Positions 42,787 through 50,978 of a stretch of 64,000 bases of DNA are shown here, one piece after another. The position numbers were made by a program, and so were the translations under genes. The stretch covers positions 22,075 through 86,074 of the forward strand of contig NZ_JYKA01000022.1 in assembly GCF_001676875.1 (NCBI RefSeq), read 5' to 3'. Under the pieces are notes generated by a model. That model was not told the DNA's origin. It searched no databases and saw nothing but the letters and a program-made list of their open reading frames with translations. Positions within the stretch are counted from its first letter, which is position 1; the number at the start of each line of letters is the position of its first letter. This DNA comes from Chromobacterium subtsugae (GTDB lineage Bacteria > Pseudomonadota > Gammaproteobacteria > Burkholderiales > Chromobacteriaceae).

Positions 42787-44094
42787 TCAGGCCCCTTGCA
42801 CCGCGGGACGGATCACCGGCACCACCAGGGTTTCGCCCTGCTTGGCGTAACGCTGCATCGACAGGCCGTCGACGCTGATTTCCGGCTTGGCGCCGGTGAT
42901 CAGGTCGGCCAGCACCTTGCCGGAGCCGGCGCACATGGTCCAACCCAGCGTGCCGTGGCCGGTATTCAGCGACAGGTTGGCGAAACGGGTGCCGCCGACG
43001 ATGGGCGTGCCATCGGGCGTCATCGGCCGCAGGCCGGTCCAGAAGCTGGCCGCCTTGATGTCGCCGCCGTTCGGGTACAGATCGCCGACCACCATTTCCA
43101 GCGTCTCGCGGCGGCGCGGGTTCAGTTCCAGATTGTAGCCGGACAGCTCGGCCATGCCGCCGACGCGGATGCGGTCGTCGAAGCGGGTGATCGCCACCTT
43201 GTAGGTTTCGTCCAGGATGGTGGAGGTCGGCGCGCCGGCCGCGTTGGTGATGGGCACGGTCAGCGAGTAGCCCTTGACCGGATACACCGGGATGTCGATG
43301 CCCAGCTCCTTCACCAAGTCGCGGGAATAGCTGCCCATCGCCACCACGTAATGGTCGGCGCGCAGCAGCTCGTCGCCGACGCGCACGCCGGTGATGCGCT
43401 TGCCGTCGTTCTCGATGCCGTCCACGGTCACGCCGAAGCGGAATTCCACGCCCTTGGCGCGCGCCAACTCCGCCAGGCGGCTGGTGAACAGATTGCAGTC
43501 GCCGGTTTCGTCATTGGGCAGCTGCAGGCCGCCGGCCAGCTTGTGCTTGACCGCCGCCAGCGCCGGCTCGACGCGGACGCAGCCATCCGGATCCAGCACA
43601 TTGAAATCCACGCCGCACTCGCGCAGCACGGCGATGTCCTTGGCCATGCCTTCCACCTGGGCCTGGCTGCGCAGCAGCTGCAGCGTGCCGCCCTGGCGGC
43701 CTTCGTACTGCAGGCCGGTTTCGGCGCGCAGTTCCTTGATCTTGTCGCGGCTGTACTCGGCCAGCCGCATCATGCGGCCCTTGTTGACCGCGTAGGCCTT
43801 TTCATTGCAATTGGCCAGCATCTTGGCGATCCACTGCAACTGGTACAGGCTGCCGTCCGGACTGATGGCCAGCGGCGCGTGGCGCTGGAACATCCACTTC
43901 AGACCCTTCAACGGAATGCCGGGCGCCGCCCACGGCGCGGAGTAACCGGGGGAGATCTGGCCGGCGTTGCCGAAACTGGTTTCCAGCGCCACGCCGTCCT
44001 GGCGCTCCAGCACCGTCACCTGGCAACCCGCCTTGGCCAGATACCACGCGGTGGATACGCCCAAAACGCCGCCGCCCAGCACGATTACCTTCAT
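42787..44094 (-). CDS. dadA: D-amino acid dehydrogenase small subunit
   Basis: A 435-residue FAD-dependent dehydrogenase oxidising D-alanine to pyruvate and passing electrons to the membrane chain. The FAD motif [18 protein letters not shown] is at residues 3-20, and the C-terminal [12 protein letters not shown] segment is typical of DadA. GGAGAAAG lies before the ATG. It is first in the dadA-dadX operon and divergent from an Lrp-type regulator. On the minus strand a TATACT -10 is visible near 44149. Confidence 0.96.
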   Translation of the reverse strand: MKVIVLGGGVLGVSTAWYLAKAGCQVTVLERQDGVALETSFGNAGQISPGYSAPWAAPGIPLKGLKWMFQRHAPLAISPDGSLYQLQWIAKMLANCNEKAYAVNKGRMMRLAEYSRDKIKELRAETGLQYEGRQGGTLQLLRSQAQVEGMAKDIAVLRECGVDFNVLDPDGCVRVEPALAAVKHKLAGGLQLPNDETGDCNLFTSRLAELARAKGVEFRFGVTVDGIENDGKRITGVRVGDELLRADHYVVAMGSYSRDLVKELGIDIPVYPVKGYSLTVPITNAAGAPTSTILDETYKVAITRFDDRIRVGGMAELSGYNLELNPRRRETLEMVVGDLYPNGGDIKAASFWTGLRPMTPDGTPIVGGTRFANLSLNTGHGTLGWTMCAGSGKVLADLITGAKPEISVDGLSMQRYAKQGETLVVPVIRPAVQGA

Positions 44095-44168
44095 TGTCTT
44101 TCTCCGTTTGTAGTCTTGCCACTACCAGATAGTGAATTCCGCTAGTATATGCATTGACATCTGGTTTT

Positions 44169-44179
44169 TTTCACTGAAA
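44169..44179. promoter_or_regulatory. Operator candidate TTTCACTGAAA in the dad intergenic region
   Basis: An 11-bp palindrome with the same TTTCAC/GTGAAA half-sites as the 44211-44231 repeat. It lies upstream of the dadA -10. Confidence 0.45.
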
Positions 44180-44210
44180 TTGACGAGAATCAAATGATTA
44201 CTATCAAATA

Positions 44211-44231
44211 TTTCACATATAAACAGTGAAA
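44211..44231. promoter_or_regulatory. Operator candidate TTTCAC-N9-GTGAAA before the Lrp gene
   Basis: An inverted repeat in a very AT-rich stretch, ending two bases before the regulator ATG. The position suits autorepression by the Lrp-type protein. Confidence 0.5.
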
Positions 44232-44233
44232 AC

Positions 44234-44722
44234 ATGAAGGCAATATCCTCCTCCGCCAAAGCGCTGGACAAGATGGACCGCAAGATCCTGCGCATCCTGC
44301 AGAAAAACGCCCGCATCGCCATGACCGAGCTGGCCGAGAAGGTCGGCCTGTCCACCACGCCGTGCACCGAGCGGGTGCGGCGCATGGAGCGCGACGGCAT
44401 CATCGAAGGCTATTACGCGCGCCTGAATCCGCACGCGCTGGGCGGCTCCTTGCTGGTATTCGTGGAAATCAAGCTGGAGGCCAAGTCCGGCAACATCTTC
44501 GACGCCTTCCGCCGCGAGATCATGAGCATTCCGGAAATCCTGGAATGCCATCTGGTGTCAGGCGATTTCGATTACCTGATCAAGGCGCGCATCGCCGACA
44601 TGTCGATGTACCGCAAGCTGCTGGGCGACATCCTGCTGCAGCTGCCGTCGGCGAAGGAATCCAAGAGCTATGTGGTGATGGAGGAAGTGAAGGAGACGCT
44701 GGCGCTGCCGCTGGCGGACTAA
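44234..44722 (+). CDS. Lrp/AsnC-family regulator of alanine catabolism
   Basis: 162 residues. The N-terminal helix-turn-helix (about 12-60, LDKMDRKILRILQKNARIAMTELAEKVGLS in segments) is followed by a RAM ligand domain (HLVSGDFDYLIKARIADM). It is divergent from dadA, so it probably acts as the alanine-responsive activator of dadAX, as related regulators do in Pseudomonas. Two shared half-site repeats lie in the gap. There is no good ribosome site at the ATG. Confidence 0.92.
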   Translation: MKAISSSAKALDKMDRKILRILQKNARIAMTELAEKVGLSTTPCTERVRRMERDGIIEGYYARLNPHALGGSLLVFVEIKLEAKSGNIFDAFRREIMSIPEILECHLVSGDFDYLIKARIADMSMYRKLLGDILLQLPSAKESKSYVVMEEVKETLALPLAD

Positions 44723-44796
44723 GCGCCGCGCGGCGCTTCACAATGGCGGGCGAAGCGGGAAATAATGGCTGAATCTCCCCAGCGAAAGAACCGCCC

Positions 44797-45264
44797 ATGA
44801 GCCTGGAATCGGTCCGCCAGTTTCTATCGGCCCAAGCGCCGCACATCGCCATCATCGAACTGCCGGTCAGCACCGCCACCGTGGCGGAGGCCGCCGCCGC
44901 GCACGGCGTGGAAGCCGGCCGCATCGCCAAGACGCTGGCCTTCCGCCTGAACGACGGCCGAGAAGTCATCCTGGTGGCGCGCGGCGACGCCCGCATCGAC
45001 AACCGCAAATTCAAGGACGCTTTCGGCAAGGGCAAGATGCTGCCGCCGGAAGAAGTGGAAGCCATCACCGGCCACCCGGTGGGCGGCGTCTGCCCGTTCG
45101 GACTGGCGAGCGAACTGCCGATCTACCTGGATGTGTCGATCCAGGCTTTCGACGAAGTGCTGCCGGCCGCCGGCGCGGTTCACAGCGCGGTGCGCATCAG
45201 CCCGCAGCAGCTGCGCGACATCACCACCGGACAATGGGTGGATGTCTGCCAGGCTTTCGCCTGA
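44797..45264 (+). CDS. YbaK/ProX-type aminoacyl-tRNA deacylase
   Basis: 155 residues, the size of free-standing editing domains of the YbaK/ProXp group that hydrolyse mischarged tRNAs. The conserved Lys is in GRIAKTLAF, followed by GGVCPFGL and the C-terminal SAVRISPQQL. The exact substrate (Cys- or Ala-tRNA-Pro or another) cannot be read from the sequence. It converges on flgT with 6 bases between stops. Confidence 0.9.
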   Translation: MSLESVRQFLSAQAPHIAIIELPVSTATVAEAAAAHGVEAGRIAKTLAFRLNDGREVILVARGDARIDNRKFKDAFGKGKMLPPEEVEAITGHPVGGVCPFGLASELPIYLDVSIQAFDEVLPAAGAVHSAVRISPQQLRDITTGQWVDVCQAFA

Positions 45265-45270
45265 CGCGCG

Positions 45271-46545
45271 TCAGCGCCCGGGCACGAAGCGCACGTAATC
45301 GCCTTCGGACACCGGCTGGCTGTTGCTCTGCGCGATGCCGATGGAGAAGTTGGGCTGCACCTGCACCAGGCTGACGTCGCCGTTCAGGGTTTCCGGCATG
45401 CCCAGCTCGCGGCCGGAGATCAGGTCGCGCACCGGCTGGCCGGGCACGCGCCGATACAGCAGCAGCTTGTCCCCCACCGCCATGCCGTCCAGCAGGCCGG
45501 CGTTGATGTAGACACGCTTGCCCTCCTGGCGGACGATGCGGGCGGAGAACGGGATGCAGGAAATGATGTCGTTCACCCGCTGCGCCGCCCGGTCCATCAG
45601 CTTGTCCACCAGCCTGCCGTAGTCGCCTTGCCAGAAGGCGGCGGAGGCGAAAGGCTGCGGCGACGGCGGCACCACCTGGCCCTTGGCCAGGCCGCTGACG
45701 CGCTCGTTGGCCAGCAGCGAACCGGTCAGGCCGTCGTAAATCCAGACTTCCGCGTCGAACTGGCGCTGGGTGGGCACATACTTGACCCCCATGCCGAACA
45801 TGCCGGCGAAGGGGCCGTTATAGAACGATCCCTGCTGGCTGGTATTGTTGGATTCGAAGAACGAGGGACGCGCGCCCTTGCCGGTGACCGAGGTGGACAG
45901 CACCCTGCCCGCCACAACGAACTGCACGTCCTCGCGCTGGCCCAGCTGGCTGGCGATGTCCCAGCCGGCGGCGGGCTCGGCGATGCGGCTGTCGGCCAGC
46001 ACCGACACCGTGTTGGCGTCGCGCACCGTCAGCATGCTGTTGCGCGCCAGCCGGCGCGACAGCTCGGTCGGCAGCGCCGTCGCCAGGTCCGGCATGTCGG
46101 AAGCCTCGGCCGGCCGCTCCACGCCGAAATAGGTGGTCACCAGCTTGCGCCGCAGCGAGCGGCCCGGCGGCATCGCGCAGGAGGGGTCGCGGGGACGCGG
46201 GGCTGCGGCGGCAGGATCGCCGGCGTCCACCTGCACCTTGACGTGGTACAGCTTGCCCTGCTGGTATTCGCTCACCACTTTGACTGTGCCCTGCACCGCG
46301 CCGGACGCCGTCAGCGTGCCGGATTCGCTGGCGCGGCCGTTTTCCAGCACCTGGGCCGACTCCACCCGCGCGCCCTGGCGAATGGCGATCAGCTTGAGCG
46401 CGTCGCGCAGCGCCATGTCGCGCGCCGCCACCAGCCCGTTGTCCAGCGGCGCCACCCCTTCGGCGGAAAACACCTCGGCGCGGGCCGGACCGCTCAAAAG
46501 AAATGCCGCCACAAGGGCGGCAATGGCCAGTCCGTTTCTTTTCAT
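45271..46545 (-). CDS. flgT: Flagellar assembly protein FlgT-like (H-ring)
   Basis: 424 residues with a signal peptide (about 1-23, ending ARA). The FlgT_N-like segment FSAEGVAPLDNGLVAARDMAL is followed by a middle domain and a C-terminal beta domain (INAGLLDGMAVGDKLLLYRR). In Vibrio FlgT forms the periplasmic H-ring around the basal body. The ATG directly abuts the flgP stop (TAAATG), so the pair is translationally coupled behind a sigma-28 promoter. Confidence 0.85.
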   Translation of the reverse strand: MKRNGLAIAALVAAFLLSGPARAEVFSAEGVAPLDNGLVAARDMALRDALKLIAIRQGARVESAQVLENGRASESGTLTASGAVQGTVKVVSEYQQGKLYHVKVQVDAGDPAAAAPRPRDPSCAMPPGRSLRRKLVTTYFGVERPAEASDMPDLATALPTELSRRLARNSMLTVRDANTVSVLADSRIAEPAAGWDIASQLGQREDVQFVVAGRVLSTSVTGKGARPSFFESNNTSQQGSFYNGPFAGMFGMGVKYVPTQRQFDAEVWIYDGLTGSLLANERVSGLAKGQVVPPSPQPFASAAFWQGDYGRLVDKLMDRAAQRVNDIISCIPFSARIVRQEGKRVYINAGLLDGMAVGDKLLLYRRVPGQPVRDLISGRELGMPETLNGDVSLVQVQPNFSIGIAQSNSQPVSEGDYVRFVPGR

Positions 46546-47226
46546 TTACTGGTTCACGTAGAAATTGCTGCTGAAGCGGGCCGGCGCGGCGGCTGGCATC
46601 GCCTGCATGCTGTTGCTGCTGGTGGTCGCGCCGACGGCGCCGGTTTCCTGCGAGGCCTTCATCACGCTGCCGGTCTTGTCCAGCGCGTTCTTGAACTGCT
46701 TGTAGAACTCCTGATCCAGCGTGATCTCCGCCACCGCCTCGCTGGTGCCGTCCGGCTTCATGCTGGTGGAGACGATGGACACGCCGCGCAGATAGGCGTC
46801 CACATAGGTGCGGAAGCTATCGCTGTTGGCGATCATGTTGGACACCGCGCTATTGCCCACCAGTTTCATGCCCTGCACCTGCTCCGCGATGGAGCGGAAG
46901 GCGTCCAGCCTGGCCGCCCGCATCGCCAGCAGCTTGCGCTGCGAGGGCGTCAGGCTGTTGGTGTAAGGCGCCGCGCCCGTTCCCACCACCCGCACGACGA
47001 TGGGTTGGTAGGGGTTGACCTCCTTGATCAGCACCTTGGTTTCCTCGCTGCTGCCGTCTTCGCCGGAGCCGACGAAACCCACTCCTGTCGGCGTCATGCC
47101 GGAGTCGCGCGCCGGCGCGGCCATCGGCATCGGCTGCGCCTTCGGCGGCGTGGACGCGGCGCAGGCGGACAAGCCGGCCAGCAAGACAAGAGAAGCGATA
47201 CGGGGCAAGCAGCGGGCAGTTTTCAT
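46546..47226 (-). CDS. flgP: FlgP-like LPP20 family lipoprotein
   Basis: 226 residues with a lipoprotein signal, LLAGLSAC with acylated C22. The central domain (about 70-190, TPSQRKLLAMRAARLDAF) is LPP20-like, as in FlgP, an outer-membrane lipoprotein of the flagellar outer disc or H-ring. The C-terminus is Ala/Ser/Met-rich. There is no flgO nearby, although flgO usually accompanies flgP. Transcription is probably from the sigma-28 promoter 60 bases upstream. Confidence 0.82.
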   Translation of the reverse strand: MKTARCLPRIASLVLLAGLSACAASTPPKAQPMPMAAPARDSGMTPTGVGFVGSGEDGSSEETKVLIKEVNPYQPIVVRVVGTGAAPYTNSLTPSQRKLLAMRAARLDAFRSIAEQVQGMKLVGNSAVSNMIANSDSFRTYVDAYLRGVSIVSTSMKPDGTSEAVAEITLDQEFYKQFKNALDKTGSVMKASQETGAVGATTSSNSMQAMPAAAPARFSSNFYVNQ

Positions 47227-47287
47227 GGCAGTTACCGATAGATATTGATCGAATGGTATGAACCATTCTCGGACCTCGTCAACCCGA

Positions 47288-47314
47288 ACATCGGCTAAAA
47301 CTGATGAAACTTGA
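47288..47314 (-). promoter_or_regulatory. Sigma-28 (FliA) promoter of flgP-flgT
   Basis: On the minus strand TCAAGTTT, exactly 11 bases, GCCGATGT. The FliA consensus is TAAAGTTT-N11-GCCGATAA (13 of 16 matches). The predicted start lies about 55 bases before the flgP ATG. Confidence 0.8.
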
Positions 47315-47315
47315 G

Positions 47316-47334
47316 AAAAGCGCCGCGTAGCGGC
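47316..47334 (-). terminator. Weak terminator of the GlxA-type gene
   Basis: On the minus strand GCCGC-TAC-GCGGC followed by GCTTTTC. It lies between the GlxA-type stop and the sigma-28 promoter. Confidence 0.4.
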
Positions 47335-47339
47335 ACGCC

Positions 47340-48254
47340 TCAGGCATTCGCGTCCATCGCGCGGTCCATCTGGCGGGCCGAGGAGAAGCCTGCCGACAGC
47401 GCCGCCTTCTCCTTGCCCAGCCCCGCCGCGCGCCACTGCCGGGCCAGCGCCAGCCGCAGCGCGCGGTGGTAATCGTGCGCGGTGACGCCGGCATGCTCGC
47501 GGAACAGGCGCGACAGGTGGCGGGCGCTGACATGCACCTGGTCGGCCAGCTCCGGCAGCGGCCAGTCCCGCACCGGATCGGCGCAGATCAAATCCTGCGC
47601 GCGGTGCAGCGCCGGGTGCAGATGGCTGCGCCAGGCCAGCCATGGCGACAGTTCCGGATCCTGCGGCGAGCGGCGGAAATACACCACCATTTCGCGCGCC
47701 GCGGCGCGGGCGATGGCCGGCTCGGCCAATTCGCCTATCAGATGCAGCGCCAGATCGATGCCGGCGGTGATGCCGGCGCTGCTGTAACAATGCCCATCCT
47801 GCACAAACACCCGGTTTTCCTGCACCCGGGCCGCCGGCGCCAAGCCGCGCAAACGCTCCAGCAAGGTGTGGTGGCTGGTGCAGGCGCGGCCGTCGAACAG
47901 TCCCGCCTCCGCCAACAGCAAGCTGCCCGAGCAGATGCCTGCCCAGCGCACGCCGGCCTGGCCGCGGCGCACCGCCAGCCAGGCCACGATGCGGCGCGCG
48001 TCGGGCGTGGCATAGGCCTGTTCCGACGGCGTGGAGCCGGGCACCACCACCAGCGCGCCGTCCGGCAGCGTTTCCGGCAAAGGCGACAAACCGCTCAGCG
48101 GCAAGCCCAGCGAAGTGCCGACGCCGGCCGTCGCGCTGACGAAATTCAGGCGAAAATCGGCGCCCAGCTGCGCGGCGACCCGGAAGGCGTCGGCCGGGCC
48201 GGCCAGGTCCAGCAACAGCAGGCTGGGCGGCAGCACGAAATAGATTTCACGCAC
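47340..48254 (-). CDS. GlxA-type regulator (DJ-1/PfpI domain plus AraC HTH)
   Basis: 304 residues. An N-terminal DJ-1/PfpI-like domain (about 1-185) with C108 in GICSGSLLLAEAGL at the nucleophile elbow is followed by a C-terminal AraC-type double helix-turn-helix (about 205-300, LADQVHVSARHLSRLF). It is a transcription factor of the amidase-like AraC subgroup. The start is a GTG at 48254 with GGGAGGG upstream, inside the end of the EamA gene (8-base overlap). It probably regulates its own operon. Confidence 0.92.
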   Translation of the reverse strand: MREIYFVLPPSLLLLDLAGPADAFRVAAQLGADFRLNFVSATAGVGTSLGLPLSGLSPLPETLPDGALVVVPGSTPSEQAYATPDARRIVAWLAVRRGQAGVRWAGICSGSLLLAEAGLFDGRACTSHHTLLERLRGLAPAARVQENRVFVQDGHCYSSAGITAGIDLALHLIGELAEPAIARAAAREMVVYFRRSPQDPELSPWLAWRSHLHPALHRAQDLICADPVRDWPLPELADQVHVSARHLSRLFREHAGVTAHDYHRALRLALARQWRAAGLGKEKAALSAGFSSARQMDRAMDANA

Positions 48255-49152
48255 GGCTGGCCCTCCCGGCGCCGGCGGCGGCCAGCAAACGGCCGCCGAA
48301 CACCGTGGCCAGCAGGCCGGCCATCAACAAGCCGCTGCCGGCCAACTGCTGGGCAGTCAAGCGTTCGCCCAACAGCCAGTGCGAGGCCATCAGCCCCACC
48401 ACCGGCACCAGCAGCGAAAACGGCGCCACCTTGGCCGCGGCGTGGCGCGCCAGCAGCCGGCTCCACAGGCCGTAGCCGAACATGGTGGCGACAAAAGCCA
48501 GGTAGGCGACGGCGAACAGCGACTGGCCGTCGAAACCGCGCAGCGCCGCGGCCATCCGCTCGCCGCCCTCCAACCACCACGACAGCAACAGGAAAGGCAG
48601 CGGCGGCGCCAGGCTGGACCAGATCACCAGCCCCAGCGGCTCAACCTTGAAGCCGTCGCGGCCGATCGCGCGCACCACGATATTGGAAGCCGCCCAGCTG
48701 GTGGCGGCGGCGATCGTCAGGCCGAAGCCCAGCGCCGTCATGTCGCCGCCCTTGCCCATGCCTATCAGGGCCAGCCCGCCCAGCGCCAGCGCGAGGCCAG
48801 CCAATTGGCTGGCCTGCCAGCGCTCGCCCAGAAACACCCTGGCCAGCAGCAGCGTAAAGAAGGCCTGCGATTGCAGCACCACCGAGGCGAGCCCGGCCGG
48901 CATGCCCAGCTTGATCGCCGAAAACAGGCAGCCGAATTGCCCGACGCCCATCGTCAGCCCGTACAACGCCAGATAGCGCCACGGCAGCGCCGGCCGCCGG
49001 ACGAGGAACACCGCCGGCAGCGCCACCAGCAGGAAGCGCAGCGCACCCAGCAGCAACGGCGGCACGCCGGCCACGCCCCATTTGATCACCACGAAATTCA
49101 CGCCCCAAGCCAGCACGATGGCCAGCGCCTGCGCCAGATCAGCCAGCGGCAT
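48247..49152 (-). CDS. EamA/DMT-family transporter
   Basis: A 301-residue membrane protein with two EamA repeats and ten predicted helices, a drug/metabolite exporter type often moving amino acids or their derivatives. Repeat features include ALAIVLAWGVNFVVIKWG at the N-terminus and SWAASNIVVRAIG in the second half. GGGGAG precedes the ATG. It overlaps the upstream DUF1737 gene by 14 bases and the downstream GlxA-type gene by 8 bases, so the three are one operon. Confidence 0.93.
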   Translation of the reverse strand: MPLADLAQALAIVLAWGVNFVVIKWGVAGVPPLLLGALRFLLVALPAVFLVRRPALPWRYLALYGLTMGVGQFGCLFSAIKLGMPAGLASVVLQSQAFFTLLLARVFLGERWQASQLAGLALALGGLALIGMGKGGDMTALGFGLTIAAATSWAASNIVVRAIGRDGFKVEPLGLVIWSSLAPPLPFLLLSWWLEGGERMAAALRGFDGQSLFAVAYLAFVATMFGYGLWSRLLARHAAAKVAPFSLLVPVVGLMASHWLLGERLTAQQLAGSGLLMAGLLATVFGGRLLAAAGAGRASRA

Positions 49153-49351
49153 CGTCGCTCCCCGGCCACAGCACCGCCTGCGCGACGATCACCCGCTCGC
49201 CGTTGAAGGCGGCGGCCGGCGAGCCGTACAGCCGATAGCCCAGCGCCAACGCCTCGCTCACCCGCTGGCAGAAGGCCGAATCGTCCGGGCCGGTCAGCAG
49301 CCGATAGGCCGGCAGGCCGCCGGGCGGGGTATGGGATGCGGATTGCGGCAT
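49139..49351 (-). CDS. DUF1737 family protein
   Basis: 70 residues. The core YRLLTGPDDSAFCQRVSEAL...GYRLYGSPAAAFNG matches the DUF1737 family of small proteins of unknown function. An AAGGAG site lies six bases before the ATG. It is the first gene of an overlapping operon with the EamA transporter and the GlxA-type regulator. Confidence 0.88.
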   Translation of the reverse strand: MPQSASHTPPGGLPAYRLLTGPDDSAFCQRVSEALALGYRLYGSPAAAFNGERVIVAQAVLWPGSDDAAG

Positions 49352-49520
49352 GGCTACTCCTTATCTGGACAAATCGAATGACAACACCTTATGCCATGCC
49401 GGCGGCAAGCGGCAAGCGCAGTTTGGGAGGCTGCCGATGGCCGCCCCGGACTCGGCTCCGCCGCCGGCGCGCGGCGCCCGACCAACTCGCCAGGCGCCGC
49501 GCAGCGGGGGCGGAACCCGC

Positions 49521-50075
49521 TCAGTCTGCCATCCGGCGCAGCGCCTCCTCCACCGTGACGATGGCGGCGAAGCGGCCGGCCAGCACCAGCTCGGTGCGGG
49601 CGCGGATGTCGGCGGCGCTGTAGGTGACGCCGCTGCCGGCATGCGTCATCGGAAAGGTCAGCGTCGCCTCGGTGACGAAATCCACCTCGTAGCCGAGATC
49701 GGACGCCACCCGGGTGGTGGTTTCGCAGCATTGCTCGGTGCGGATGCCGGAAATCACCAGTTTCTGGATGCCGTGCTTGATCAGCCAGGTCTGCAGGCCG
49801 GAGTCGGTCAGCGCGTTGTGCACGTGCTTGACGAAGGTGGCCGCCGGCTGGTGGGTCATCCAGTCCAGCGGACGCACCAGGCCGGAGGCCGCCGAAAACG
49901 GCCCGTCTTCGCCCGCCTGATGCAGGATGTTGATCACCGGCACGCCGCGCGCCTGCGCGCCGGCGATCAGCGCCTGCTGCGCCGCCTGGTAGGCAGGCAG
50001 ATCCTGCTCGGTCCAGAACGGACGGTGGCGGAAGGATTCCTGAACATCGATCACCAGCAATGCGGTCTTTTTCAT
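49521..50075 (-). CDS. Isochorismatase-family cysteine hydrolase
   Basis: 184 residues with the family triad D10 (VIDVQ), K83 and C116 (GIRTEQCCETT; C117 adjacent). The substrate is probably an amide or nicotinamide-like compound and cannot be assigned. The start at 50075 follows GGGAGAGG. It lies downstream of the second LysE-type exporter on the same strand, 98 bases after it, and may be co-transcribed. Confidence 0.9.
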   Translation of the reverse strand: MKKTALLVIDVQESFRHRPFWTEQDLPAYQAAQQALIAGAQARGVPVINILHQAGEDGPFSAASGLVRPLDWMTHQPAATFVKHVHNALTDSGLQTWLIKHGIQKLVISGIRTEQCCETTTRVASDLGYEVDFVTEATLTFPMTHAGSGVTYSAADIRARTELVLAGRFAAIVTVEEALRRMAD

Positions 50076-50173
50076 TTCGCCTCTCCCGGCGGTGTGGACA
50101 TGGACATCATCGTAAGGCGAATAAAGCCAGTAAATAAGGCCGCCAACAGACAATCACCTGCCAAAAAAGGACA

Positions 50174-50791
50174 TCATGCCATCCGGGCAATCACCGGAGC
50201 CAGTTCGTCGTACAGCAGCCATAGCGCGGTGACGGCCATCAGCGCCCCCATCGTCAGGTTGTACATCAGCAAGGCGTGCGGCGCGGCCAGCCAACGCCGC
50301 AGCCGCTCGCCGCCCCAGGCCCATACGCTGATGCACGGCAGATTCACCGCCGCGAACACCACGGCCAGCAGCAAGGCCGCCGCCAGCTTGGCGCCGCCGG
50401 CCGGCATGAACAGGATGGACGCGTTCAGCACCATCACCCAGGCCTTGGGATTCAGCCACTGGAACATCGCCGCGCCGACGAAGCCCAGCGGCCTGGCCTG
50501 CTCGCGCGCCTCCGGCCGGCCGGCGCGGGCGATCTTCCACGACAGCCACAGCAGATAGACGCAGCCGGCCGCGGCCAGCGGCAAGCGCCACGACGCCAGC
50601 CAGCCCAGCGCTTGCGCCAGCAGCATGGCGACGACGAACACCTGCAGCGCGCAGCCCAGGCTGATGCCCAGCATGTGCGGCACGGTGCGGCGAAAGCCGA
50701 AATTGACGCCGGACGAAGCCAGCATCAGGTTATTGGGCCCCGGCGTGATCGACATCAGGGCGACATAGGACAGCAAGGCGAATTCGGGCAT
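50174..50791 (-). CDS. LysE/RhtB-family amino-acid exporter (copy 2)
   Basis: A 205-residue membrane exporter with the signature MSITPGPNNLMLASSGVNFGF, close to copy 1 at 16.2 kb. It is divergent from a second MocR-type regulator with a similar intergenic motif, so the two loci look like an ancient duplication of one regulated export module. The amino-acid substrate is unknown. Confidence 0.92.
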   Translation of the reverse strand: MPEFALLSYVALMSITPGPNNLMLASSGVNFGFRRTVPHMLGISLGCALQVFVVAMLLAQALGWLASWRLPLAAAGCVYLLWLSWKIARAGRPEAREQARPLGFVGAAMFQWLNPKAWVMVLNASILFMPAGGAKLAAALLLAVVFAAVNLPCISVWAWGGERLRRWLAAPHALLMYNLTMGALMAVTALWLLYDELAPVIARMA

Positions 50792-50869
50792 GTTTTCTCT
50801 CCATCAAAGCGGCAAGCGGCGCCACCGCCCTTGCCCACCCCCACATGCTAAGCCGGAGCGCCAGATGGA

Positions 50870-50883
50870 TACAGAATCAGAAA
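50870..50883. promoter_or_regulatory. Motif TACAGAATCAGAAA in the second LysE/MocR gap
   Basis: Matches 13 of 14 bases of the motif at 16872-16885. A further TTACAG at about 50900 repeats its first half. No long palindrome like the one in the first gap is present. Confidence 0.5.
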
Positions 50884-50978
50884 TTCCGTATTGACCTGGT
50901 TACAGATTGCTATTTTCAGACACTGTCACCATCCACTATGATGACTGCTGTGCCCCACCGCTCCGACAAGGCCCGCGC

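Noticed and set aside
41728..44145. 805-codon plus-strand open frame opposite dadX and dadA
   Set aside because: Antisense shadow of two certain genes; His/Gln/Arg-rich composition typical of reverse frames in GC-rich DNA.
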